A stretch of DNA of 64,000 nt from Heterobilharzia americana (taxonomy: Eukaryota > Platyhelminthes > Trematoda > Strigeidida > Schistosomatidae): contig OX104134.1 of NCBI GenBank assembly GCA_944470555.2, positions 15,045,248-15,109,247 of the forward strand. Direction: 5' to 3'. The translations under genes were made by a program, and so were the position numbers. Below, one piece after another: positions 48,331 through 58,375 of the stretch. Each line of letters opens with the position of its first letter. The stretch's first letter is position 1. The notes under the pieces were generated by a model. It was not told the origin of the DNA, did not search any database, and worked only from the letters and a program-made list of their open reading frames with translations.

Positions 48331-48505
48331 CTATAATACCCCAGTGGCCTAGTGGATAACGCTCTGCCGTTTGAAAGAGTGAGTACTTGGTTCGAGTCCC
48401 AGGGGGACATTACACACTAGGATGCAAGTGTGTCCTGTTGACAAGTCCCAAGTAGGACGAAACGTGCGTTCTGGATTCCACTTACGGTCACCGGGATGAA
48501 GGTAA
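48331..48505 (+). mobile_element. Family B SINE with near-consensus pol III boxes
   Basis: A box TGGCCTAGTGGATAACGC and B box GGTTCGAGTCCC are both close to the consensus. The hammerhead has UUGACAA in place of CUGANGA, GAAA intact and triplet GUU. Confidence 0.8.
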
Positions 48506-50837
48506 CACTATATTGTTATCTTAGTTTAAGCCCGTTATCAAAATAAACCCATTTGATCACAGGAAAAGAGAGAAAACGACTGTAGTTAAGGCAAATTTTA
48601 CTTCCTAATAATAGGCAAATAAAATATGGAAATAAATAAATGATTGCAAAGTGGTATATGATTATATCTTGAAGAAATTTTATCGAGTTATTAATCCTTT
48701 ACGATAGCTATGATAAAGAAAGAGGTTGTACATATGTGTTTCGAACGCACAAGATAGTTCGAAAATTTAATTTCTTATGCTTCATCTGTGCGCAAAATGC
48801 TTTGCTTTTTCTCTTTTCGGATGGCTTGACCGTACTGTTAACAGAAGTTTGTCTTGGACTTACTAAGTGTTTTGTTGAAGAGCTGAAAGTGCATATTCCC
48901 TTTCTTTTTGTCAGTCAAGCCCATGAAAGAGCTTTTTAAGCTGTTTCACGTTACGATCAATGTAAGTAGTAGTCAAGTCTATCTTGGATTTCAGTCAGTC
49001 GACTATGTTGAATTGAATACACTGATAAAATTTGACACCGAGTCATTTGTCCAGTCGTGAAGATAAACCTTTAGCTTATTTTTGCCAAGAATAGTGAGAC
49101 ATTTGATAGCATAGGTATTTATTCAACTTACTTGAAGTCAAAGAGTATATACTCAAGTCTTCCATGCTGAAAATAAAATCAACACACAAATCTACCACCT
49201 CAAATAGTTTACCAATAAAAGTTCATTTGAGGACATCATTGCTACTCAAAACTAACATCCTAGCCAGTCAAAACTCAACTGTCCTTAATAAAGGCAAATT
49301 ATAATGTACAACTGTGAAATGTTCTGTAAAATCTTCGCCTAATGCTTAAACAATGTCGTCTTAAATACACAACTTAAGTAGTAGACTGATTGTTTTTTGA
49401 CATTTTAAATATGGACAAAATGATTGAACTGTTATTCTCAAGTCAGATGGAAATACTTCTGATTCTCCATGATATCAAAAATTTAAAGTTATACTTCAAC
49501 TTTACGACATTTAATTCTCTTTTTCTGATTGATCATATTTATATTATTTCATAATTAATGGATTTTCCCTGAGAAGAAAGACCTAACTAAATAAGACGTT
49601 TATGACTATGCCAAAAACAGTATACACTTTACATCGGCATTTCGCATTTTCTCTCCATTCTTATCATCTATCGAAATACAGCTTAAAAGGTGAAGCAAAT
49701 ATCTTTCTGTTTATTACGAATCTAATAAGCTAAGTTCTTCAGACTTAAAAATTCAATATATAGTTTAGTTATCTTTCTCCGCTATTCGAAAACATCTATC
49801 TCTCTTATGTATTTCCTTTGTGAAGAATGATCGCATGTCTTTCGAAAAACATGAGTTTCTTGATCACCAATTATAGGCGGTAAATTGAAACATCTCAGGG
49901 TAATAAAACTCCTGTTTAACTCTGAAGAGTAAACTAAAACATAATTTTTACTCAGTAACAGAAAAATCCATGGAGCATGTTTCGTAAGACTGACAAAGAC
50001 TGTACTGAGAAACAACTTAATGTAATCAAAAAATGTCTGAAGTCCTGTTATGCAACTTATTCAGTACATACAGATATCTGTGCATAAGCTGATAAGTTGG
50101 CAGATTACCCTTTAAAATAGAATCGGATCACAGGATAAGTTGCTTTTTCGACACAAGGTTAGTTATTTATTCAACTTCAGTCAGATGTATGAACTCCACA
50201 TGGAAGTCCCCCAATAAAACAACCTGGATTCCTATCTGACATCAGACCTCTCAAATCCGAACTATTTATAAAAAAGTTGTTGATATTCTTCCAGCTGCCC
50301 AATAATTATTACCATTCTTCAGGGGAACATATAGACCAGCTATAAAATTTGGACAAAGTAATTATACCTGAAGTCTAAGAACATATCTTGGTTCCCAAAA
50401 TTTTGAAAAGTATCTATTTTGCACCACATCTACTTCAGACTAACTGTTGTCTCCAAAGAATATATAGACATACATAAATGAGTAATTTTTAGTATACACA
50501 AGTTTGGGAAAATGCTTAACATTTATTTAAAATTGAGGAAAAATTTGAAAACTGTTGGCATTCTCCTGTTTGCGTCTTATTCTCATCAGAAATCAGCCAA
50601 TTTACAAATTTGACCATACGCAATATGCTATAGGTGTATAATTAGTGTTCTTATTCACTCTGTTATGACTTCATTGCTTGCAAATATATCCAGAAGCAAC
50701 AATTCTCAGAGTTTATGACACGATTACTTTGTAGTAGGTGGTGACTGATCGTGAAACCAGAAGTTCTGACTGAGCAACCAGTGTGAGCACGACCAAGCAG
50801 TATTACCACTTGATGTATTCACATCGTAATCGGACAA
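48506..50837. other. Unassigned AT-rich DNA
   Basis: No recognisable gene or repeat; a 77-codon minus frame at 49782-50015 and a 67-codon plus frame at 48736-48939 have no motif. Confidence 0.4.
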
Positions 50838-50986
50838 AACCGTTGGTGATTGAAGTGAAATAAAAATCTGGTCAGCAGACGGGTATCGTAGCTCAGTTGA
50901 TAGAGTACCGGGTAGTAAATTCTCTGGTCCCTGGTTTGAATCTTGTTCCAGGTCAAATTTTCACTTCACCTTCAATTGCCAATCAA
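50838..50986 (+). repeat. tRNA-derived repeat
   Basis: GGGTATCGTAGCTCAGTTGA at 50880 carries a good A box, and GGTTTGAATCTTG at about 50932 a plausible B box. The acceptor and T stems do not close and no seven-base anticodon loop forms, so this is not a functional tRNA. Imperfect inverted repeats flank it (a GTGAAATAAAAATCTGG-type block on the left against AAATTTTCACTTCACC on the right). Confidence 0.5.
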
Positions 50987-51475
50987 TATTAATACACGTC
51001 TGCCAACCCAAAGGAGTCTCAGATGGCCAAGGTGATAACTGATTGCTTTGTTGAATTCTACAGCATACCCATATACAAGTGTTTCATAACTGACAGACTG
51101 TCTCGTAAAGGAGACTGATATTAGGTGAATCATGATAAAAACAAAAAGATATTTATGAAATAAACAATAAAATAAAAATCTAGTAACATAAGTCTTTTTA
51201 TAGAATATATACTGAATCGGAGAGGTGAACAGATCATTGTACAAAGAAATCTTCATTAACACACTACTTTGTCTCTTGACGTTTAATACAGTCTCCGGTA
51301 TTGTGAACTTTCTGCAAACTACTACAGCCTCTTCTAGCCACATCAATTCAAACATTCCCAGAATTTTAAGATATGTTTCATCCATAAATTTCAACCAGAA
51401 AATATGAGCGTGAACTTTAAAATGATCCTGATTTTTCTCAAGGATTTCTTCTTTATCTACTTGTATTGTCAGCAT
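50972..51475 (-). CDS. Unrecognised 167-codon open frame
   Basis: Longest open frame in the window outside a retroelement. The N-terminal 75 residues are mixed and protein-like (VDKEEILEKNQDHFKVHAHI, KFTIPETVLNVKRQ); the middle is hydrophobic (RFLFYCLFHKYLFVFIMIHL, a possible membrane segment); the C-terminal 30 codons run into the flank of the tRNA-derived repeat. I recognise no family, and see no signal peptide or convincing splice sites. It could be part of an unknown element, an exon read through its donor, or chance. Confidence 0.2.
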   Translation of the reverse strand: MLTIQVDKEEILEKNQDHFKVHAHIFWLKFMDETYLKILGMFELMWLEEAVVVCRKFTIPETVLNVKRQSSVLMKISLYNDLFTSPIQYIFYKKTYVTRFLFYCLFHKYLFVFIMIHLISVSFTRQSVSYETLVYGYAVEFNKAISYHLGHLRLLWVGRRVLILIGN

Positions 51476-52904
51476 ACACTGATTTTGTTTGATTTCGGTG
51501 GATAAACCAGTGACATAATATTCTTTAAATGCTTATTCAAACCAAAAGATACACATCTCTCTATGAAACCTAAATCAGCCTACAAATAAGCAGTTTTCAA
51601 CATTTGTTTTCAGGAAGTAACGTTTCCATTATTGTTCAAAAGTGTTTTTGTTTGTTAAAATTCTATTTCTTCCAGGGACACTTCTAGTTCATATAACTCC
51701 CTACTTCCACTGGATTGTAAATCAATGGGTCCGGTGGATTGAAAAATAGTAGTACTGAAAAAATTTTATATCACTGATTTTGTTTGACTCTTCTTTCTCA
51801 GTTGCTTCCGTATTCTACGAATATTTGGTTCATATGTAGGAGAAATCGCAAAGTAGAATGAATCTTCAACGCTGTTCAGACTTGTAATGCAATCATATCT
51901 GTGTGTCACTAATAAATGACTAAATTATGACCTCATCAATATGATATATTTACATCAATAATGAAATTAATTTTTCATTAATGAAATGAATCTACGTCGT
52001 TTGATACCGGGTCCTGAGGCATTATCTTTAGTCTATTCAAACAAAAAACTGATGTAATGCAGGGCGAACTTGGTAAATAAACGGTATCGAGTGATTTCAT
52101 CAAATACAAAGTATAAGCGAAATCAGTAGGTCAGGTTTTTAATATGTTCACTAATTTTGTTTACACAACGCTATATTCTACTCCATGTTGTTAGATGCTA
52201 GGAGATTAAAATTTCCTAATCACAAACTGAATCCTGAAAAGATTTTCATCATAACTTTCAATCTCTAACAAATAAGTCTTTATGTTGACTAAGCAACAGC
52301 TAGTCATTCGAGAGTAGTCAATTTCATGTTTTCTAGCTCTGAGTTCTTACTGAATTCTATCGATAATGTTGCAGTGTGGCCACCAAAATGGATGAAACAC
52401 GCTAGTAAGCCTGTTATATGTTACAAGATAGCTAAAGAGATGGTATGCATACGTTAGGTGAAAGTTTTTTCTGAGACTTGTGGATACATAGTATTTATTG
52501 GCTAAATTGAACGACATTTTCATTCTGGAAAAGTGATTTAATCTATGGGGTTCTAACTTCTGACATTTTCTGAAATTCTTAGCAGCATTTTTTCACAAAT
52601 AATTGCTTTTTTTTAGGATTTTACTTTTGATTCCATTTGATTCAAACAAACAGGGCAGATATTTGACTTTTAAATAGACCAGCTGTTACAGAATAAGACT
52701 TTCACGTATAACTGCGAGGAAGTTACTCTTACATATTGATTTTTGTAATTTCATTAAAACTCAGATTGGGTAGTTGCTAGACTGAAGCCAACATTTTAAC
52801 TAGTAAAATCACCAAAAGTGGTTGCGGAATAAATATGCATGTACCTGAGTGTTTTTATCAGTAATTTCATATTAGATTTGTTTATCTGATTTAGTACGCG
52901 GTAA
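51476..52904. other. Unassigned AT-rich DNA
   Basis: No feature recognised. Confidence 0.4.
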
Positions 52905-53045
52905 TAAACAATTATTTACATAAAGATATTTCGAATATAAATTCTTGCTCATTATCCTATCAATTTAATGACTCAACTTTCGGCATCTGATTTTTACACT
53001 TCCATCATCCCATATTCTGTGAATAACAAAATTTCACCATTTGGT
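52905..53045 (+). repeat. Dispersed repeat shared with 58150-58300
   Basis: Aligns in the same orientation with 58150-58300 through ATAAATTCTTGCTCATTATC, TATCAATTTAATGA, CTTTCGGCATCTGATTTTT and ACAAAATTTCACCAT. The 58-kb copy continues into sequence resembling the start of the Penelope-like element at 55.5 kb, so this may be an upstream Penelope-related segment. Confidence 0.45.
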
Positions 53046-53181
53046 TATTGAAAAAGAAAAAAGAGGTTATAACAAAAAAATATCTTTCCGATGACTTATC
53101 TCCACAGCTGAACACTCATAATTACATAAGTAAAATGAATGAATGTTCTAGATAAGTCTCCGGTCGAAGGTCAAACTTAAT

Positions 53182-53183
<2 letters not shown>

Positions 53184-53230
<47 letters not shown>
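53184..53230. repeat. (TA)n microsatellite
   Basis: About 47 bases of uninterrupted TA repeat. Confidence 0.98.
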
Positions 53231-53231
<1 letters not shown>

Positions 53232-53339
53232 GAAATGAGATGGAATAACGTAACCTAAGACATGATCTCATTCGTTTTTACAAAATGCGCTGAAGAGTAA
53301 GATTTGGTGTCGTATAAAAATAGATTAATCAAGTATTTT

Positions 53340-53585
53340 CGAGGTGAATGGGGATTTTTAATCTACAGGTAGTATTCACTATGGACTGACATCAGTTGGG
53401 GAACCATTGGAAATCTAGGAGCACTGAACAGATGTTTCTTCCTAGTATGGGACTCCTCGTCAGTACGCACCCACGACCCGGCTAGGGATCGAACTCAGGA
53501 CCTCCAGGTTTCACGGCGAAGGCGTTAACCATTCAGCCACTAGGTCGGTTCCCAGTGGTTGACAATTTCAAGCTTCCGTCAATCC
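53340..53585 (-). mobile_element. Family A SINE, left half of inverted pair
   Basis: Tail, hammerhead (53421-53466), tRNA-like region (A box on the minus strand TGGCTGAATGGTTAACGC) and head. CUGANGA has become ACGAGGA; GAAA is intact; triplet GUU. Confidence 0.85.
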
Positions 53586-53715
53586 ACAATATAAAGCATG
53601 AATGCGTACTGCTGAGGAGTCCCATGCTAGGACGAAACAGCTATGCATTGCTCCCAGATTTTCAATAGTCCCCTAAATGACGTCAGTTCACGATGAATAC
53701 TACCTCTAAATAAAT
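53586..53715 (+). mobile_element. Family A SINE, right half of inverted pair
   Basis: Hammerhead at 53606-53651 and tail in plus orientation; no tRNA-like region. CUGAGGA, GAAA and stem II are perfect, but the triplet is AUG, which breaks the NUH rule, and stem I has a mismatch. Confidence 0.8.
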
Positions 53716-54129
53716 ACATAATGAAACATAAACAGAGGTGCGGAGTACCTGATTCCAGCCACAGTAAAGAGAGTATTTGTCTATGCTTTTTTTGAATATG
53801 TAATTGAGGTTTTAGGCTGTGAATTGTCAAAACTTCAGCTGGATATGTGTCTAGTCCTTATCGCTTTTGAATGGTTTGGTAAAACTTTGCAGATAACTTT
53901 GAACGAAGCTTACAATGAACCCAGATGTCCAGAGTTTACGAGATATTCAATGATGAAGCTGGAGAGGGCTTTATGTTCAATCTTAAATTACCGGACTGCG
54001 TAATGTTCGCGAGCGTGTTTTTTAAGTGAAAGTATGGTACGGACAACGTACCCAGCTCCATAAGAACAAGTAAACTTGTAAATACATATTGATGAGACCC
54101 GATGCCTCAGGCTATCTTTCACGCACTGA
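53716..54129. other. Unassigned DNA
   Basis: No feature recognised. Confidence 0.4.
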
Positions 54130-55575
54130 CGAATCAGCTGTCGATATGATAACACATTTCAGAGGTTTGCAGGATAGATTGTTCTACTTAGGACTTTGAT
54201 AAATGTTGACGAAGGATGTCTGCAGCAATATCACCTTTAAGCCTGAGATTCATTGAAAGTATTTTCTTCAGAGCTGTTTGAATCTGTTCCATAGTCTTCT
54301 TTTCTTTCATGTTTTTTAATATAGGAGTAAAACTTAGGCACTGTGGTAGGTTGTAAGTCCATTTTAGTCTGTTGATTAGATATGTCGCACAGTGAAACAC
54401 TAACATGTACTGGATAAAGTTTCGGCCAAAATTTATTCTCCATGTTCATATCAGGTAACTCCACAACTTTTAGATAAAGTTTATATAGTTCTAATTTTCT
54501 ATCCTTCTTTGTGATAACAAGGTTAATAGAACTTTCCGTATATCTGGGATGTGTGAAGAATCATTCCTACTGCAAGTATTTCGTGTTGATTCGAATCAAC
54601 TCTGTCTCAAAGTTTTGGAGTTATCTGATATGAAAATGGAGAATAAATTTTGTCCGAAACGTTATCTGGTAAATGATACCGTTTCTTGTGACATATCAAA
54701 TAAACAGACTGAAATGAAATTTCATATTTTTTATAAATGTGGATAGGCAGTCATTCCAAAACAGTATTTTTTGGAAGGTTTCTGATTCCTGGACGAGTGT
54801 ATCACAACTGCATATCTTTCTTATTCTTGAAGAGAGTAGGCGTATAAGATTCCTGCTCCTACTTAAAGGTAACCAACCTTGAAAGTTGGTCAGCTGACCG
54901 TTGTAGGTGGGCTTTCTGTAGATAAGACTTTGAAGGAAATTATCAGGCCCATTTTGCAGTATGACATTGAGGAAATGAAACATTGAGTTGGATTTCGTTT
55001 CCAGCTTAAATTCTACTTAAGGTGGCTGTCGTTGGAATTTCGAAGGAGGTGTGTCAGGTCTAGGTCGTCATCACAAACAAAGAAGGTGTAGTTTGTGTAT
55101 TTTTCGTTTACATGAAGTTGACCGATTGTTGGGAGTAATGTGCCGTTCTCAAGGCTAATCATGAAGCAGTCTGCAAGTAGAGGTGCAAGAGGCGATACCT
55201 TTGCTACACCATCAATTTTCTGTAGATTACGTTATTAAACCTGAAGCGAACGTTAAACGGACATCCTAGGAGAAGTTCTTCCAGGTAGTGGTTTAGCAGG
55301 CCAACATCTAGATCTCTGGATTGGATGAAGCTGCATAAGAAACAGGCTGCATCTGTCAATGGTACGTTTGTGAATAGTGATACTGTCTCATGAAACCATT
55401 CTTCTTCCGGACAGGTTAATAGCCTTGATTGATTGCTTAAGCCAGAATGTATCAGAAACACTGTGTTTTTAATAGCCGTAAAGTGTTTTCCAAATTTTCG
55501 GTAATAATGTTGCATCATATCTATCAAATATGTTTAGTGTGACTCGATGAACAGAGATTTTATAATCAATCGACT
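54130..55575 (-). pseudogene. Decayed Penelope-like retroelement, split by an insertion
   Basis: Minus-strand reading, 5' to 3': HETVSLFTNVPLTDAACFLC (RT motif containing LFTNVP, about 55380), YLEELLLGCPFNVRFRFNN, a frameshift near 55220, GVAKVSPLAPLLADCFMISL where active members have GVAMGSPL, then KYTNYTFFVCDDDLDL where the catalytic YVDD pair is lost, then SLIYRKPTYNGQLTNF and SSRIRKICSCDTL (54696-54983), an insertion, and LKGDIAADILRQHLSKS (about 54190-54240). The two lost active-site elements show long inactivity. The GIY-YIG region is gone. The Penelope family call rests on the LFTNVP, GVA.GSPL and RKPTYNGQLTNF motifs, known to me from the family. Confidence 0.85.
54319..54719. mobile_element. 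Foldback insertion inside the Penelope-like element
   Basis: About 400 bases interrupt the Penelope-like frame. The flanks are near-identical direct repeats (TTTCATGTTTTTTA at 54305-54318, TTTCATATTTTTTA at 54720-54733), and the residues FIKNMK or their equivalents are encoded on both sides, as expected for a target-site duplication. Inside, 54360-54482 and 54592-54706 are inverted copies of each other at roughly 80% identity (for example GAGAATAAATTTTGKCCGAAAC). No protein is encoded. Confidence 0.65.
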
Positions 55576-57969
55576 TTAAAAAATAATTTAAACTCAAATT
55601 GTCATCAAGTAAATAATACTGAATCATTGTATACTACGTCAAATAAACAAATCTAATAAAAAAAATTACATTCTACCACGGTGCCCAAGTTATACACTTA
55701 CTTTTATCCATAGTCATGACAACAAAAGTTTATGGCTACCCCACATAAAAGTAGATCGTAAGCAGTCGTTAAATGCGGAAACATCACTGTAGAGAAAGTA
55801 ATTACCAAGTAAGAAGTCCCCTGTTATTTAAATAAAATATTACACAGTAAGCAAGCATCTGTTTTCAAATAACAAATAGCTTTTTACAAATGGAAACGAT
55901 AATCCCTGGAACTAATATACTGAATTTATGACTATCCTATCTGTACACGATGTATCATAGGCTCATAAATGTTATACTGCAGTTCACGTAATGCGGATGT
56001 TCTAATCGACAAAGTGAAGTCATTTGTTACACATTCAAAAACAAACATCTAATATGAAATACAATGTATCAAAGTATCGTCTCTTTGAGAGGACATTTTA
56101 TATTATTGAGAAGCCCGCTGAATTACTGATTGTGATTCTGTTATCTGATTTAAAGACTTCAGAATTGATCGGTAAAAAATCAAAATAGTGTTTAGCAGAT
56201 ACAGAAAAAATTGAATGTGAGGTATTGATGCACCGCTTTTCCTTTAATTTCTCTATGATAAAATAAATAGTCATTTAAACACCTGGATTTTTGGTCATGG
56301 TGTTTTTCATAGTAACCAACCCCATTATCGATTGAAGTGTACAATTTCAGCTTGAGGGGGACAAATGAAATGAAGATTGACGTTAATCTCAAGTATACTT
56401 CATTAAGAATAAATTCCATGTTTTTTCCTTAAATAAAATGTGACTTTATGCATATCCTCACTGAATTCATTAAATTTCTGGTCGTCACTTAGATTTGTTG
56501 TTAACTGTGCAAGTGTAGATGGCAAAACAGTTAGCGCAAACAGCTTTCCTAGAAATATGAAACTGAGACATTAGTAGTGATAATATCTGCTAACCATGTG
56601 GACATGATAATATTCTGTTTTAGAGATCGAAAAACATTGCAGGTAAGAACACAAAGTAGGGTTAAGTTATAAATTCCGTCATCAGATATTTTCCCTACCT
56701 TTCAAATACTAACTAGTATCTCAGAAGGCTCCATATAAGGTTGTGTACGGCTGATGAAAATCGTATAACACGATATTTCATTACAGCCTAGAGAGATATG
56801 GGATGTCAAAAAATAATGAAACAGCTAGGAAAACTTCTCGATGCGGACCTAGACACTGACATACAAAGAGCGACGTTCGTTGAATATGAACAGGGGTTGA
56901 AAGATCCTTAGTATCGAGTTGACTTAATTCTGGGTATGGAGATGTTTCTGAGATGAAAGCGAGATTAAAAGTTTCAACGTATTTTCTACATTGAACACTG
57001 TTTATTTAAACATTATCTAGTGAGGTTTCGAAACAGTAAACTTTCATTGAGAAGCTTGAAAACGTTTACCTTCTGCTGCGGTAAGTAGCATCAGTATGTG
57101 ATTGTACGAATTTGCATGAAAATGTGATAGGGGAATCAAGTACACATAAGGTGTCACCAGCAAGTATTTAAAAGCTTATGAAACAACTCCTTAAACAGAA
57201 AATGAAGGACTTGACACGTGATAAAATGAATACTGGGTTAAGCACTATTCAAAGACATTAAAATCTTACCAATGAATCTTATAAAAAAGCAGCACCTCAC
57301 AAGCAGTCGTGATTTCCGTTTCTGTATTATTGCCTTACCTGTACATTTTTCTAGCCCATGTAGGCTGGTTTCTACTAGTAACCAGTCAGCCATATTACAT
57401 TTGCTTTTTCGATATGGAATTACATTCCACTATAGTGCCCGAGTTTTACACTTAGATTAATCAGTCAGTAGTCTGACATTTCAGAAACAAACATCAAAAT
57501 ATTGGAAAAAGTGGATGTTTGACGACGTAGTTGGCGGATATGCAGATGCGAAACAGCAGAAGACTTCAGCGACTTTATAGGCCACCCTAGTAACTGCTGG
57601 AATAACCAATTACGCTGCTAAATTTTATGGGAAAACACCTTTCTAGCCAGAAAACCGAAATTTGATTCGTTATTTCTACAGTTGTTAGCGTGGCCTTTAA
57701 AGTCTCCCGAAGACTTAATTGGTTGAATTTCCAAATAAAAATTTTTAACTTCATTCAACTCAGATCTAAATTGAGAAAAGACTTGCGTATTTGAGGGTTT
57801 TACATCAAATACTGAATTCATTCATGACACAGAACTCTCACATAAGCCGACTGTCTAATGGACGATATCAAAAGGTGAGACAGGGAAATGCAACTGATGA
57901 TCCCTTCTAAGGATTTAATAAAAGTGTAGAACGACGGCACTGGGATAAGGCATATTTACGTATCAGATT
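55576..57969. other. AT-rich DNA with two copies of a short shared terminus
   Basis: A 33-base block containing CCACGGTGCCCAAGTT at 55668-55700 recurs at 57422-57454 and, on the minus strand, at about 54332-54362 inside the foldback insertion. It may mark the end of a dispersed element. No gene is recognised; open frames at 56192-56419 and 57618-57821 have no motif. Confidence 0.45.
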
Positions 57970-58120
57970 TTGAGGGAGTTGTGGGGATTTGGAAATATTC
58001 CAAGGTGTTATTCATCGTGGACTGACATCAGTTGGAGGAACAAAGGAAACCTGGGAGCACTGGATAGCTGTTTCCTTTGTTCCTCCAACTGATGTCAGTC
58101 TACGATGAATAACAACTTGA
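57970..58120. repeat. Snapback family A SINE fragment
   Basis: The 3' part of a family A SINE (starting with the TGAGGGAGTTGTGGGGATTT end) runs in minus orientation to the hammerhead cleavage region and then turns back on itself. Arms 58006-58050 and 58070-58114 are 45 bases each with one mismatch, around a 19-base loop. The turn lies at GTTTC, a pentamer present at both places in the normal SINE, pointing to a template switch. Confidence 0.9.
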
Positions 58121-58149
58121 CATATCAGATTTGTTGATTTGATATATAG

Positions 58150-58375
58150 CTCACAGTGATCCAGTATTATCTACCTGATGACATTTCCAACATAAATTAC
58201 TGCTCATAATCATATCAATGTAATCACACTACTTTCAACGTCCGTTTTTTATCGTTCTGTCACCTCATATTATCGATAGTAAAATTTTCCATATCTCTGG
58301 TATAGATGTTGCATCATTACTATTACAGGCGTTGGGTGTTGATTCGATGAACAAAGATTCAGCAGTCAATCCTTC
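58150..58375 (+). repeat. Dispersed repeat, possibly Penelope-related
   Basis: The first 150 bases align with 52905-53045. The last 90 (AATTTTCC, GTTGCATCAT, GATTCGATGAACAAAGATT) align with 55495-55565, the upstream end of the Penelope-like element, in the same orientation. Confidence 0.45.

Noticed and set aside
50880..50960. Functional tRNA gene
   Set aside because: A and B boxes are present, but the acceptor, anticodon and T stems do not fold and the anticodon loop is not seven bases; a tRNA-derived repeat.
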